Of a stretch of 64,000 nucleotides of DNA, positions 9,579-19,030 are shown in pieces. The first letter of the stretch is position 1. Each line of letters opens with the position of its first letter. The stretch is from NCBI RefSeq assembly GCF_040833985.1, contig NZ_CP162139.1, positions 2,004,001 through 2,068,000 on the forward strand. Direction: 5' to 3'. The notes below the pieces were generated by a model. It had not been told where the DNA came from. It did not search any database and saw only the letters and a list, made by a program, of their open reading frames with translations. Source of the stretch: Leptospira sp. WS4.C2 (GTDB taxonomy: Bacteria > Spirochaetota > Leptospiria > Leptospirales > Leptospiraceae). The position numbers were made by a program, and so were the translations under genes.

Positions 9579-9633
9579 ATTTTAGACGAATCCCTTCTAC
9601 CAGGAAAAAGCACCACTCAAAAAAAACAAGATT

Positions 9634-10872
9634 CTATTCCGACCAACCTACCTGGGCAATCAGGATCTTTCCGTCCATCAAAGAGAAGGTAAATATCACA
9701 TATTGGTTTTGGTTCGAAATATCATAGAGTGGATACGTCACACCCCATTTTTTCCGAAACCGATCCGATTCCTCTTTGTGTTTAAGAAAATAAGGTTTCC
9801 AAGCATAGTTATTTCCAATTTGGCGGGAACGTTCCAAATACCCACCATTCATACGATCCAAATCGTAAGTGGGAGTGATTTGGTAACCTTCCTGATCACA
9901 GACAAAGACCTTGAGGATTTCTCTTGGTAAAGAACCAAGGATTTGTCCAAACCGGTAAGAAAAATCATCTTCTTTGGTATCCGAAAGTTCGTAGAAAAGG
10001 TCTTGGAGTTGGTCAATGATCCTCTGTTCCCGCATTCCCTTTTCCCGAAGTTCCCTAGAACGAACGCTAGAAAAGTTTTCTAGGACTGTTTTCATTTTAT
10101 CGGAGAAAGTATTGCGGTTCAGAAAATGTGGGTTCGGGGTCGAAAAGTAGTACCCTTGCAAAAGATTGGCTCCCATAGATAGGGCCAGGTTCACCTCTTC
10201 TTCAGTTTCAATTCCTTCAAAGAGAAGTTGGCTTCCGAGTTTCTGGGACATTTCCGAAATCGCACCAAGGACTTGTTTGAAAGAATTTTTATTCAAACTT
10301 TCTCTCATAATGCGAATGTCGACCTTCATGATATCGGGGTGTAAATAGCCAATCCTCTCCAAATTGGAAAATCCAGTTCCCAAATCATCGATGGCAATTT
10401 TGAGCCCATAGTCCCGAAAGATCTGCACAATTTGGATGAGGCGGTCAATCGAACCATCAAATTCGTCCTCAGTGATTTCAATGACCACTTGGTTGCGATC
10501 AATTCCATACTTTTCGATGAGTTGGATGATATGGAAGTTTTCTGCAAATAAATCCGTATGATGGACCCGAGACAGGAAGTTCGGCATCATATTGAAAAAG
10601 AGTTTGGTGCGTAGGGAACTTTCTTTTAAGGTCTGCACTGCCTTTTCCCTAAGAATCCGATCGATATTGTAGACCGGAACCGGATCCTGGTCCCGATTGT
10701 GGAAAAGCTCACCTAATGAATGGTAAGAGTTTTTCTCAGGATTGAACTGCCGGCCGAGCACCTCGTAAGCAGAAATGGAGCGATTGATCGCATTGACGAT
10801 GGGTTGGAAATGAGGGACAAAGTATGTCTCGTTCCAAAACTGGCTTCCTTCCGTTGATTCCGTTGTGAACAT
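9634..10872 (-). CDS. EAL-domain c-di-GMP phosphodiesterase, YkuI-like
   Basis: The 412-residue protein has an N-terminal EAL domain (about 15-260) and a C-terminal PAS/Cache-like sensor (about 275-412) as in YkuI. The catalytic set is intact: EVL at Glu37 in place of EAL, FFNMMPN, VIEITE, AIDDLGTGFSNL, IMKVD and FEGIE. It should hydrolyse cyclic di-GMP. The C-terminal part (from FSYRFGQIL to the end) contains aromatic stretches that may bind a ligand. No transmembrane segment is evident, so it is probably cytoplasmic. The upstream gap holds a large hairpin and TGAC/GTCA repeats. Confidence 0.9.
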   Translation of the reverse strand: MFTTESTEGSQFWNETYFVPHFQPIVNAINRSISAYEVLGRQFNPEKNSYHSLGELFHNRDQDPVPVYNIDRILREKAVQTLKESSLRTKLFFNMMPNFLSRVHHTDLFAENFHIIQLIEKYGIDRNQVVIEITEDEFDGSIDRLIQIVQIFRDYGLKIAIDDLGTGFSNLERIGYLHPDIMKVDIRIMRESLNKNSFKQVLGAISEMSQKLGSQLLFEGIETEEEVNLALSMGANLLQGYYFSTPNPHFLNRNTFSDKMKTVLENFSSVRSRELREKGMREQRIIDQLQDLFYELSDTKEDDFSYRFGQILGSLPREILKVFVCDQEGYQITPTYDLDRMNGGYLERSRQIGNNYAWKPYFLKHKEESDRFRKKWGVTYPLYDISNQNQYVIFTFSLMDGKILIAQVGWSE

Positions 10873-10915
10873 GGTTCCCTTTCGTCCAGACTAGAACTAA
10901 GTTCAAAACTGACAA

Positions 10916-10957
10916 GTCAAAATCCCTAGATTTGAGACAATCTAAAGGAATTTTGAC
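10916..10957. repeat. Long inverted repeat between glgC and the EAL gene
   Basis: Outer arms GTCAAAAT and ATTTTGAC continue inward to TAGATT/AATCTA with one wobble and a two-base bulge, about 17 base pairs in all around a six-base loop. Neither strand has a T run after it, so it does not look like an intrinsic terminator. A further TGAC-aa-GTCA unit overlaps its left edge (10910-10919). Confidence 0.6.
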
Positions 10958-10976
10958 CCGAATTTGCCCAAAATAT

Positions 10977-10987
10977 GTCAATTTGAC
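10977..10987. repeat. Short palindrome GTCAA-T-TTGAC
   Basis: This is a perfect 5-1-5 inverted repeat immediately after the glgC stop codon. It reuses the GTCAA/TTGAC element of the larger hairpin at 10916-10957. Together they look like a cluster of related protein-binding sites upstream of the EAL gene. Confidence 0.5.
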
Positions 10988-12271
10988 TCAGATCGTATAC
11001 CCATCAGGGACAGCAGTATGGCGAGGAACCACAATGATTCCTTCCCGAATCCGCACATATTCGTCTTCGTACTCTTGGAGATTTTGTTCGTTTAACAGCC
11101 GAACGTTGGCACCGATGGCGCAGTCTTTGTCGACAATTGTCCGTCGTATTTCGCAGTTAGGTCCAATCCCTATCGGGATTTTCCCTGACTTACGATCAAA
11201 GTATCCATAATGGTCCAGACCCATAATGATGGAGTCGTAGATTTTGGTTCCCGAGGCGATGAGTTGACGCACACCAATAATGGAACGGTGCACCTCACAC
11301 TGGTTTAAGATCGTCCCCTCAGAAATCAGGGCTTGGTTGACAACCGCTTGGATGATCTTAGAAGGAGGAAGAGCCCGGGCCCTAGTGTAGATTGGTGTTT
11401 TTTCCAAGTAAAGATTGAACTTAGGGATGTGGTCGGTTAACATCAAATTAGCTTCATAAAAAGCTTTGATGGTTCCGATATCTTCCCAATAACCGTCGTA
11501 AGTATATGCCTTTACCTTTCTTTCTCGGATAGCTCTCGGAAGAATTTCTTTTCCAAAGTCTGCCATATTCCGATCTTCCAATACATCAATGAGTGTAGAT
11601 GTATTGAATATATAAATTCCCATATTGGCAAGGAAGGATCCATTTTTGGTACGACAAGATTCCACTTGGGTAACGTCTTGTGGTTTTTCTATGAACTCTT
11701 GGATAAACCCACCCACTCCTGCTTTCACAATCCCGAGTCCGTAAATTTGGTCTTCGGGAATGGCATTGGTAGCAACAGAAATCTCTGTTTCTGGATCCAT
11801 CAGATGGCTCTGCATAAAATCAGAAAGGTCCATATTATACAATTGGTCACCGGACAAAATAAGAACGTATTTCGGTTTTTGTTCTCTAATATAAGGAAGG
11901 ACTTTTCTTACCGCATCGGCAGTTCCTTCAAACCAATTGGCACTGGATACAGTTTGTTCAGCAGCAATGATTTCTACAAAACTCTTTTGGTGGATGTTAT
12001 TGGTAGCATAAGTTCTATTGATATGGCGGTTTAAGGAATAAGAATTGAACTGAGTCAGGATGAATATCTTTTCGAAACCACTATTCAGTGAGTTAGAAAT
12101 CGGAATGTCAATGAGTCGGTATTTTCCGCCAAAACTCACAGCGGGTTTGGATCTTTTTTCGGTAAGTGGTAATAAACGAGTGCCCTTCCCTCCACCTAAG
12201 ATGATGGTCAAAACTTCATCCTTCTTTAGGATGAAGTCCACGCAATCAATAGAGTCTTCTTGAAATCGCAT
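10988..12271 (-). CDS. glgC: Glucose-1-phosphate adenylyltransferase
   Basis: The 427-residue enzyme makes ADP-glucose, the donor for glycogen synthesis. The nucleotide-binding loop GGGKGTRL is at residues 26-33, followed by KPAVSFGGKYRLIDIPISN. GDQLYNMD, FIEKP, ANMGIYIF and YWEDIGTIKAF are further family blocks, and the C-terminal left-handed helix region begins near residue 300. Its ATG (12269-12271) follows AAGGGAAGG. The 53-base gap after purQ means it may be the last gene of that operon or have its own promoter. No other glycogen gene is in the window. Confidence 0.95.
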   Translation of the reverse strand: MRFQEDSIDCVDFILKKDEVLTIILGGGKGTRLLPLTEKRSKPAVSFGGKYRLIDIPISNSLNSGFEKIFILTQFNSYSLNRHINRTYATNNIHQKSFVEIIAAEQTVSSANWFEGTADAVRKVLPYIREQKPKYVLILSGDQLYNMDLSDFMQSHLMDPETEISVATNAIPEDQIYGLGIVKAGVGGFIQEFIEKPQDVTQVESCRTKNGSFLANMGIYIFNTSTLIDVLEDRNMADFGKEILPRAIRERKVKAYTYDGYWEDIGTIKAFYEANLMLTDHIPKFNLYLEKTPIYTRARALPPSKIIQAVVNQALISEGTILNQCEVHRSIIGVRQLIASGTKIYDSIIMGLDHYGYFDRKSGKIPIGIGPNCEIRRTIVDKDCAIGANVRLLNEQNLQEYEDEYVRIREGIIVVPRHTAVPDGYTI

Positions 12272-12324
12272 ACCTTCCCTTGTAATCTAATCAGACGAAA
12301 AAGCAAGAAAAGGTTAAAAGATTT

Positions 12325-12972
12325 TTATTTTTTTAATAGTGCTTCTAGGATTTGTTTCCCGTCCATCTTACCGGTATAGGGATTCACTGCTCGTTCTGGA
12401 TGAGGCATCATTCCCAAAACATTTCCCTCTTCATTACAAATCCCTGCGATATCATGTAAGGATCCATTCGGATTTTCTTTATAACGAAAGACCACTTGTC
12501 CGTTTTTTTCTAATCGTTCTAAAGTATCCGAATCTGCAAAGTAAGCCCCTTCTCCATGAGCGATGGGGATACTTAGATTCCCCTGAAGTCCCTTGGTTAA
12601 TTTGTTTTCTGGAACAGGAATGAGATCTACATCTTTACAAATGTATTTGAGAGTTCGGTTATGAAGGAGTGCTCCCGGAAGGAGTCCCGATTCTGTCAAA
12701 ATTTGGAATCCGTTACAAACTCCCAAAACCTTTCCCCCTTTTTTGGCATAAGATACAACAGATTCCATGGCATTGGAAAACTTGGCCATGGCCCCGCATC
12801 GCAAATAATCTCCAAAAGAAAATCCACCGGGAAGGACCACAAGGTCTGGAAGGTCAGTAAAAGAATCCTTATACCAAGTGTAGTCTACCGTAGCACCAAA
12901 TTCGGATGCGAGGACTGTCCCCACATCCTTATCACAATTGGAACCCGGAAAGGTGACAACTCGAACCTTCAT
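12325..12972 (-). CDS. purQ: Phosphoribosylformylglycinamidine synthase subunit PurQ
   Basis: The 215-residue class I glutamine amidotransferase supplies ammonia for the fourth step of purine synthesis. The triad is visible: Cys86 in VLGVCNGFQIL, His191 and Glu193 in MMPHPERA. VVLPGGFSFGDYLRCGA is the PurQ-type oxyanion region. It overlaps purS by four bases. A separate small PurL should exist elsewhere, because PurS/PurQ pair with that form of the enzyme. Confidence 0.95.
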   Translation of the reverse strand: MKVRVVTFPGSNCDKDVGTVLASEFGATVDYTWYKDSFTDLPDLVVLPGGFSFGDYLRCGAMAKFSNAMESVVSYAKKGGKVLGVCNGFQILTESGLLPGALLHNRTLKYICKDVDLIPVPENKLTKGLQGNLSIPIAHGEGAYFADSDTLERLEKNGQVVFRYKENPNGSLHDIAGICNEEGNVLGMMPHPERAVNPYTGKMDGKQILEALLKK

Positions 12973-13217
12973 ATCTTTTCCACAACCAAACGGTATGTCT
13001 CTATCACCTGGTTGACGAGCACCGATTCACAAATTTCTTTTGCTAGTGCTTCTGCTTCTGACTGCGAGCCCGCATCGATTTTCATTTCGATGTATTTTCC
13101 TACTCTTAGGTCAGCGACTGAATTTTTCCCTTGGTCGTGCAGGGTGCGGAGAACCGTTTGTCCTTGTGGGTCAAGAACGGATTCTTTGAGGGTAACATTT
13201 ATTTTTGCGACAAACAT
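12969..13217 (-). CDS. purS: Phosphoribosylformylglycinamidine synthase subunit PurS
   Basis: The 82-residue protein has the PurS pattern: [19 protein letters not shown] near the N-terminus, [15 protein letters not shown] in the middle, and [21 protein letters not shown] near the end. PurS dimers bridge PurL and PurQ. Its start lies 19 bases inside the end of purC, and its stop overlaps the purQ start, so the three purine genes are translationally coupled. Confidence 0.92.
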   Translation of the reverse strand: MFVAKINVTLKESVLDPQGQTVLRTLHDQGKNSVADLRVGKYIEMKIDAGSQSEAEALAKEICESVLVNQVIETYRLVVEKI

Positions 13218-14068
13218 AGCGTGATTTTATCTTCCAATTCCAAGTATTTTTTACGTAGTTCCAGGATCAAGGATTCGGGCAAATGGGGAGCCGGTGGATT
13301 TTTGTCCCAATCGGTGGATTCTAGCCAATTTCTTAGGATTTGTTTATCAAAACTGGCCGGAGTTTTCCCGAGCTCATAAGTGGATGCGTCCCAATACCTG
13401 GAAGAATCCGGTGTCAGGATTTCATCGATGAGGATCGGTTTTCCATCGATGAGTCCAAATTCAAATTTGGTATCACAAAGAAGGATTCCCTGTTTTGCCA
13501 TTAAAGCATGAGCCGTGTTGTATAAATAAAGAGAGAGTTCTTTTAGTTCGCTAAAAAGTTTTTCCCCTACTTCCTTTTCCATTGTGGATTCACTTACATT
13601 CTCATCATGACCGGAATCATTTTTCCGTGCCGGTGTGAAAATAGGAGTTTCAAATTGATGGGATTCAAGTAGACCCTTGGGATAAGGAACATGGGCAATG
13701 GTTCCTTCCGTTTTGTATTCCTTCCAAGCAGACCCAGTCAAATACCCACGAACCACACATTCAAAATCGATCCGTTTTGCTTTTTTGACTAGAACCGACC
13801 GACCTTCGAGGGACTCTTCTTTTTGGAAAGGAGGGGGAAACTGAGAGACATCATCGGTAACCAAATGGTTGGCAATATTCGGAAACTGCCGAAACCAAGC
13901 AGTCGAAATTCGTGTCAGGATTTTTCCTTTGTCTAAAACAGGTTCCTGAAAAACAACATCAAAAGCAGAGATACGGTCTGTGGCCACAAGAAGGAGAGAA
14001 TCCCCTAAATCATAAACATCTCTTACTTTACCCTTATAACTGGGAGTTGGAATCATAATTGTATACAC
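13199..14068 (-). CDS. purC: SAICAR synthetase
   Basis: The 289-residue enzyme joins aspartate to CAIR in purine synthesis. Family blocks are [26 protein letters not shown] at the N-terminus, [27 protein letters not shown] and [12 protein letters not shown]. The ATG (14066-14068) lies 16 bases inside the end of the preceding receiver-phosphatase gene. The length is nearer the longer SAICAR synthetases (about 290-300 residues) than the roughly 240-residue E. coli enzyme. Confidence 0.95.
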   Translation of the reverse strand: MYTIMIPTPSYKGKVRDVYDLGDSLLLVATDRISAFDVVFQEPVLDKGKILTRISTAWFRQFPNIANHLVTDDVSQFPPPFQKEESLEGRSVLVKKAKRIDFECVVRGYLTGSAWKEYKTEGTIAHVPYPKGLLESHQFETPIFTPARKNDSGHDENVSESTMEKEVGEKLFSELKELSLYLYNTAHALMAKQGILLCDTKFEFGLIDGKPILIDEILTPDSSRYWDASTYELGKTPASFDKQILRNWLESTDWDKNPPAPHLPESLILELRKKYLELEDKITLCLSQK

Positions 14069-15180
14069 ACCATCGCCATATCATCACTAGGAGTGGAAGA
14101 CCCACAGAATTCTAAAATTTTAGTCTGAACAGTTTGTAAAATGTCTGCTCCCGACTTTACGGATTCATGAAAAATATCCTTCATTCCGTCTTCTGTAATG
14201 TATTCCGATTTTGGGTTCATTGCTTCACTGGCCCCATCCGTATACATAAAAAACAAAGATCCTGTTTTTAACTGAACGGTCTGTACTTCATCGTTGGTTA
14301 TAAAATTGATACCCATAATCATGGGACTCATTCCTTTTAGGAATTTGGTTTCCCCGTCGATATAAACTATGGGAGCGGGATGACCCCCATTGATATAAGA
14401 AAGTTTTAGGTCTTGATCAAGGATCGCATAACAAAAAGTAATGGCATAGTCTTCAGGAAGGACTAACTCCATATTTTTTCTCAGGTGCTCCACTCGTTCT
14501 CTAAGTCCCATACTCGATACCAGGTTAAAAAGTTGCATCTTAAACATGGCACCAATAAGAGCTGCACTTGGACCATGCCCAGAACAATCGGCAATGACGA
14601 TATGAAGTTTTTTTTCTTCGATCCAAGAATCCACAAAGTCCCCACCAATTTGTAAATAAGGATGAAACAAAGTTTGGGCTTTGATTCCATTCCAGATAAA
14701 ACTTTTTTCTGGAATTAGTTGGTCCTGGACCCGTCTTGCAGTTTGTAATTCTTTTTCGTATTTACTTTTTTGTCTGTACAACTCGTCTTGTAAGTCTTTC
14801 AACCGAATCACTGAATGGATTTTGGCGACCAACTCTCTTTTGTTAAATGGTTTGTTGATAAAATCATCCCCACCATTTTTCATTGCTTCTTGAAATCCAA
14901 CTTCCCTTTCTATCGAAGTGATAAAAAGAATCGGAAGGAGTTTGAACTGGTCCATGGTGCGCAGTTCCCGACAAAAGGAAAAACCGTCCTGGACAGGCAT
15001 ATTCACATCTAATAGGAGTGTATCGATAGCGGTATTTAATAGAACAAGACGAGCTTCTTCTGCAGAAAAGGCAGTATAGGTTTTGAAACCCTCTTGTTGC
15101 AAAAGGTATTTCAAAAGTTCCACATTTTCTGGAACATCATCTACAATGAGGATGGTATGAGCCGATTCTTCTTTTCCCAT
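14053..15180 (-). CDS. Response regulator with PP2C/SpoIIE phosphatase output
   Basis: This 375-residue protein has a receiver domain at residues 8-125, with acidic pair Asp14/Asp15, phospho-acceptor Asp58 in LLLDVNMP, and lysine in FINKPF. A short helical linker follows (about 125-155), then an RsbU/SpoIIE-type serine phosphatase with [42 protein letters not shown] and PSDDMAMV. Such proteins dephosphorylate anti-sigma-factor antagonists in partner-switching cascades. It lies three bases after ccmC and overlaps purC, so it is embedded in a metabolic operon without a cognate kinase beside it. Confidence 0.92.
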   Translation of the reverse strand: MGKEESAHTILIVDDVPENVELLKYLLQQEGFKTYTAFSAEEARLVLLNTAIDTLLLDVNMPVQDGFSFCRELRTMDQFKLLPILFITSIEREVGFQEAMKNGGDDFINKPFNKRELVAKIHSVIRLKDLQDELYRQKSKYEKELQTARRVQDQLIPEKSFIWNGIKAQTLFHPYLQIGGDFVDSWIEEKKLHIVIADCSGHGPSAALIGAMFKMQLFNLVSSMGLRERVEHLRKNMELVLPEDYAITFCYAILDQDLKLSYINGGHPAPIVYIDGETKFLKGMSPMIMGINFITNDEVQTVQLKTGSLFFMYTDGASEAMNPKSEYITEDGMKDIFHESVKSGADILQTVQTKILEFCGSSTPSDDMAMVCIQL

Positions 15181-15183
15181 GGT

Positions 15184-15882
15184 TTATTCCAGTTCCGATT
15201 TCAGTTTGGATCTGATATCATGGATTTTTTCACTTCGGTTGGAAACAAGAAAAAGGAAAAGAAATAAGAAGTGAAAAGCAATCACACCGAGCCACATACT
15301 TTGTTTCATATCAGAATCCATCCCCCCCTTGCCAAGGACACTGCTCGGATGGTTTCCTGGATTTTCGATCCAACGAATGGCCCCCCAAGTTAAGATGGCA
15401 CTTACCGCACAAAGGACTGAAAGATAGGCAGAAAGGATGGCTTTTTTAGTTTTTGCAGGAACTAAATAACGGAAGATAAAATAACTTAATAGGGAAATAC
15501 AGAGTATAAAAAACGACTGCAACCTAGCATCTGTTTTATCCCAAGGAACGCCCCAAGCACTATAGGCCCAAATGGGACCGGAAAACAAAACCCCTACCGC
15601 AAACAAAAAAGAAAGTTGGTTTGCAGTAAATGCAAGTCTATCCCAAAGCATATTTCGAGTAAAAAGAAAAATCAAAGAAAAAAGAAAGGAAAGAATGGGG
15701 CCATATAACGCAACCCAGGCGACTGGAACGTGAAAGTAAAAAATTCGGTGACTTAATCCCTGTTCTAAAATGACGTTTGGATACACTAAAGAAGTAAAAA
15801 CAGCAAAAACCAGTGACGTACATACAACGAGATAAAAACCAATGTCGAAAGCTGGGTGAAATATCCGAATCTTACGTTCCAT
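15184..15882 (-). CDS. ccmC: CcmC-like heme export/cytochrome c maturation membrane protein
   Basis: The 232-residue integral membrane protein has about six hydrophobic segments and the CcmC order of motifs: [32 protein letters not shown] and [15 protein letters not shown], the tryptophan-rich heme-handling loop, then EN-PG-NHPSS before the last helix. CcmC loads heme onto CcmE for cytochrome c assembly. It follows ccmB by about 50 bases and precedes the receiver-phosphatase gene by three. Confidence 0.88.
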   Translation of the reverse strand: MERKIRIFHPAFDIGFYLVVCTSLVFAVFTSLVYPNVILEQGLSHRIFYFHVPVAWVALYGPILSFLFSLIFLFTRNMLWDRLAFTANQLSFLFAVGVLFSGPIWAYSAWGVPWDKTDARLQSFFILCISLLSYFIFRYLVPAKTKKAILSAYLSVLCAVSAILTWGAIRWIENPGNHPSSVLGKGGMDSDMKQSMWLGVIAFHFLFLFLFLVSNRSEKIHDIRSKLKSELE

Positions 15883-15933
15883 TTTTTTCCAGATTTTCAG
15901 GGATGGAAAGAAATTCTAGGAGAAAACAAGGTC

Positions 15934-16590
15934 TTAATGCTCATTCCGTAGAATCTCAATCATCACCGAACCAAGAGTAGCGTAAAATAACATAAAAAAC
16001 AAAAGAAGTCCCACGGAAGGTAGGTAAAACCCTGGTTCCAACCAATACCTATGTTCAGCTTCCAATCCAAAAAGAAAGAGGGGAATGGAAAATGGGAGTT
16101 GCAAAAGAGGAATGATGATTTCCTTCAAACGACTTTCAAAGGCAATGAGGCCGAGTGATACTCCAAGAAACACCAAACACCCACTCCCCAAGTTGGCAAA
16201 AAGCCACTCTCCCCAATACCGGTCGATACTCATGTTTTGAAAAAAAACGGAAAGGACAAGAACAAGGGCTCCGTTGACTAAAATGGTGCAAAACCAAATG
16301 GCAAGGGACTTAGCCAGATACAAAGAAATGGGACTCACAAAGGAGAGGCTTGCTTCCCAACCCATCGATTCTCTTTCTTCCCAAAGACTTTGGCTTACGA
16401 TCACAAAGTTGAGTAAAAAAATGATGGCCCATTTGATTCCGCGAATACTACGTTCGGACAACATTTCATTCACTTCAATCGAGGTATAAAAAATAAACAC
16501 AACCGATACACTTAAGGTAAAAAGAGAAACCACTCCCCCAAGCGACCGGCCTATCAGATAAAATTCTTTTTTAAGTAAGGTGAGTAACAA
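15934..16590 (-). CDS. ccmB: CcmB-like heme ABC exporter permease
   Basis: The 218-residue membrane protein starts with LLKKEF and has about six hydrophobic segments. LWEERESMGWEASLSFVSPISLYLAKSL matches the CcmB cytoplasmic loop. It pairs with CcmA and CcmC. Two starts are possible: TTG 16606-16608 with a poor ribosome site, and TTG 16588-16590 just behind AAGGGGGGAG. I prefer the latter. Either start lies inside the end of ccmA, so the two are coupled. The overall similarity is that of a divergent CcmB. Confidence 0.82.
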   Translation of the reverse strand: MLLTLLKKEFYLIGRSLGGVVSLFTLSVSVVFIFYTSIEVNEMLSERSIRGIKWAIIFLLNFVIVSQSLWEERESMGWEASLSFVSPISLYLAKSLAIWFCTILVNGALVLVLSVFFQNMSIDRYWGEWLFANLGSGCLVFLGVSLGLIAFESRLKEIIIPLLQLPFSIPLFLFGLEAEHRYWLEPGFYLPSVGLLLFFMLFYATLGSVMIEILRNEH

Positions 16591-17191
16591 ACACTCCCCC
16601 CTTCTCAATTTGTAATTGGGAGTTGCATTCTAGTTCCTTGGGAATGGAATGGAGAACAATTAAAATGAGTCTTGATTTTGATTCTTCATTTAAGAGTTCA
16701 CTCAAAACTTTTGAAGAATCCGCATCCAAACCAGTAAAAGGCTCATCAAATAAAACCACTTCTGCTGAAGAAAGTAAGGCTCTTAGAATTGCTACTTTTT
16801 GTTTCATTCCACGAGAAAAGGTATGGATGGGATCCCAAATTCGTTTCTGCAAACGAAAGGCCTCCAAAAGCCGGCTTCGTTTCGAATGATCGACTGTAAC
16901 CTCATCTAACTTGGAAAAATAATCTAAATTTTCTTCTAAACTGAGTGAGGAATAAAACCCGAGTTCATGACCCAGATAGGTAATTTTTTTTTTGCCCTCT
17001 TTCCAGTCCCATTTCGGAGAGGAAAGGGAGTGGTGGTAGATTTCTTTTAAGAGGGTGGACTTTCCTGCTCCGTTCTCACCGAGAACTGCCACAAGCCCAG
17101 TCTTAAAAAAAGAGAGATTGATCTCTCTCAGTAAGACCTTTTCGCCGACAGTAATAGTAAGCGCTTTTGTTTCCAAAAGGGTTTGGTTCAT
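16571..17191 (-). CDS. ccmA: CcmA-like heme ABC exporter ATPase
   Basis: The 206-residue ATPase has Walker A GENGAGKST at residues 38-46, YLGHELGFYSSLSLEENLDYF as in CcmA, signature FSRGMKQKVAIL and Walker B VVLFDEPFTGLD. It is short, as CcmA proteins are. It is the first gene of the ccm group; its ATG (17189-17191) is only eight bases from the ATG of the divergent TPR gene, so its promoter must overlap that gene. Confidence 0.88.
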   Translation of the reverse strand: MNQTLLETKALTITVGEKVLLREINLSFFKTGLVAVLGENGAGKSTLLKEIYHHSLSSPKWDWKEGKKKITYLGHELGFYSSLSLEENLDYFSKLDEVTVDHSKRSRLLEAFRLQKRIWDPIHTFSRGMKQKVAILRALLSSAEVVLFDEPFTGLDADSSKVLSELLNEESKSRLILIVLHSIPKELECNSQLQIEKGGVFVTHLT

Positions 17192-17199
17192 TCTACACC

Positions 17200-18216
17200 A
17201 TGTTCTTCCGTAGCTTCAGTCTCGCACTTCTGTTTTTTTTCCCTACACTGATTTGGGGACAAAAACTCATAGGGAACCAGGAATACCCTGAGATACTTTG
17301 GGGTAAGGACCAAGAGTCCGATACCTCTGATTTTCCGAATGGATCCTTTATCTACCACAAAGACGACTTCATTCTCGCACGCGGGAAACTCTTCCAAGGC
17401 GAACCACCGAAATCCAACGGAAGTTTTACCTATGGGAACGAGATCGTCACCAATTCCGGAAAGTGGAACAACGATACAATGGAACTTTTGTTAAATGGAA
17501 AATCCAATACCCGGACAGAAGTGATCAAACGATTGGAGGCTGGCGTTCGTTTTGATCCCCAATTTTTTCCCTTCCGGTACAACTTGGGAAGATTGTATTC
17601 ATTGGAGATGAAATACGATAAAGCATTAGTGGAATTTGAATATGCCAAAGCAGAAATGCCAGAATATTTCAAAACTTATCTTCATATCGCCATTCTTTCT
17701 GAAATCACCCGTCAGATCTATTATGCCATAATGAACTACAAATTGGCTGTGGAAAAAAATCCCTATGACACAGAAGCCCTGATCCGACTCTCCGATCACT
17801 ATTTGGCAACCGGACTTAAAAACCGGGCTCTTCTTTATTTAAAAAAAGCTCTGACTATTGAAGAAGAAAGCCCCAATGTAAAATTGGGATTTGCCCGACT
17901 AGAAATGGAAAAAGGAAATTTTCATATTGCCTATAAAATTTTTAGCCGCACCACTCTCACAACGGCAGAAGGAAAACCAAAACCCTACGATAAAAAATTT
18001 CATTATTACTTTGCTGAAACGGCATCGAAAGTAACCGACTATGAAACAGCTGAAGAAGAATATACGAAGATGTTAAGTTTTACCAATGATCCATTTTTTG
18101 CGACCGTATCTTCCAAAGTGATTGCAAGACGGCGCGACATTGCTAAAAAATTTGCAGAGGCCAAACGAACTCAATTAGATGATTCAGAAGAGGAAGCAGC
18201 TCCAACAAACGAATGA
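17200..18216 (+). CDS. Exported TPR-repeat protein of unknown function
   Basis: The 338-residue protein starts with a signal peptide (one arginine, then a hydrophobic run ending PTLIWGQ). Its body has degenerate tetratricopeptide helices from about residue 95 to 315, for example RYNLGRLYSLEMKYDKALVEF, AIMNYKLAVEKNP and LIRLSDHYLATGLKNRALLYLKKAL. The C-terminus is acidic (DDSEEEAAPTNE). I chose ATG 17200 because the signal peptide begins there; a TTG at 17167 would add 11 residues. It probably acts in the periplasm or envelope as a scaffold. Its 3' end overlaps the convergent ABC gene by 46 bases. Confidence 0.8.
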   Translation: MFFRSFSLALLFFFPTLIWGQKLIGNQEYPEILWGKDQESDTSDFPNGSFIYHKDDFILARGKLFQGEPPKSNGSFTYGNEIVTNSGKWNNDTMELLLNGKSNTRTEVIKRLEAGVRFDPQFFPFRYNLGRLYSLEMKYDKALVEFEYAKAEMPEYFKTYLHIAILSEITRQIYYAIMNYKLAVEKNPYDTEALIRLSDHYLATGLKNRALLYLKKALTIEEESPNVKLGFARLEMEKGNFHIAYKIFSRTTLTTAEGKPKPYDKKFHYYFAETASKVTDYETAEEEYTKMLSFTNDPFFATVSSKVIARRRDIAKKFAEAKRTQLDDSEEEAAPTNE

Positions 18217-18959
18217 TTTCTTGCCAGAAGCAAACTCTTTAAAAGTTGCGATTTCGGGTTTGAGAGAATTTCTTTTGCTCTGCCAGACTCAACAATTTCA
18301 CCTCCATCCAAAACAAAAATCGTATCACACATATAAGACAAAAATCCTAAATCATGGGAAACAAGAAACATTCCCAAATTATCCTTTGCATTAATTTCCT
18401 TTAATTCTTCGGAAATTTTTTTTTGGACAAGCACATCGAGAGCAGTGACCGGCTCATCCAAAAGAAGGTATTCGGGTGAAGTGAGTAAGGCACGAAGAAT
18501 GGCAAATCTTTGCAGTTGACCGCCACTTAACTCTTGTTTTGTTTTATTTAACAATATTTTGGAGAGATCAAACCTTTCACAGTAGGTTTCAATTCGATCC
18601 CATTCTTTCGCCTTAATTTCACTCGTTAAGAAAAATTGATTTTTGATACGGGCCGGTTCGAGTAATAATTCTCGCATTGTGCCAAAGGGAGAAAAACTGC
18701 CGTGAGGGTCTTGGAATACCGGCTGGAGTTTTGGGTTTTGTCCAGAGGTAAGGTTTTCTCCATTCCAGGATATGGTGCCATCGCATTCATAACCATCGGC
18801 TTTTGTCAGGAGTCCCAGTGCCAATCGAAACAAAGTTGATTTTCCAGAACCTGACTTTCCCACAAGGCCCGTGATTTCTTTTGGCTTTGCGGTTAAGTTG
18901 ATATTTCGTAATAAGGAACGATCCGCCACACGAACGGAAATATTTTTAAGAGTAAACAT
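18171..18959 (-). CDS. ABC transporter ATPase, oligopeptide/nickel type, orphan
   Basis: The 262-residue ATPase has Walker A GKSGSGKST at residues 34-42, QPVFQDPHGSFSPFGTM (the Q-loop context of Dpp/Opp/Nik ATPases), signature LSGGQLQRFAI, Walker B YLLLDEPVTALD and switch histidine FLVSHDLGFLSYM. I use ATG 18957-18959, because GGAG lies eight bases upstream; a GTG three codons earlier overlaps that site. No permease or binding-protein gene is adjacent, so partner subunits must be elsewhere. The substrate cannot be told. Confidence 0.85.
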   Translation of the reverse strand: MFTLKNISVRVADRSLLRNINLTAKPKEITGLVGKSGSGKSTLFRLALGLLTKADGYECDGTISWNGENLTSGQNPKLQPVFQDPHGSFSPFGTMRELLLEPARIKNQFFLTSEIKAKEWDRIETYCERFDLSKILLNKTKQELSGGQLQRFAILRALLTSPEYLLLDEPVTALDVLVQKKISEELKEINAKDNLGMFLVSHDLGFLSYMCDTIFVLDGGEIVESGRAKEILSNPKSQLLKSLLLARNHSFVGAASSSESSN

Positions 18960-19030
18960 AAAACTCACTCCATAAAATCATTGCGTTTCTTATTTCTAAG
19001 AGGAAGGTGAAAGAGAAGGAGATTTGGGTA

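Noticed and set aside
17167..17199. TTG start that lengthens the TPR protein
   Set aside because: It would place 11 residues before a clean signal peptide that begins at ATG 17200.
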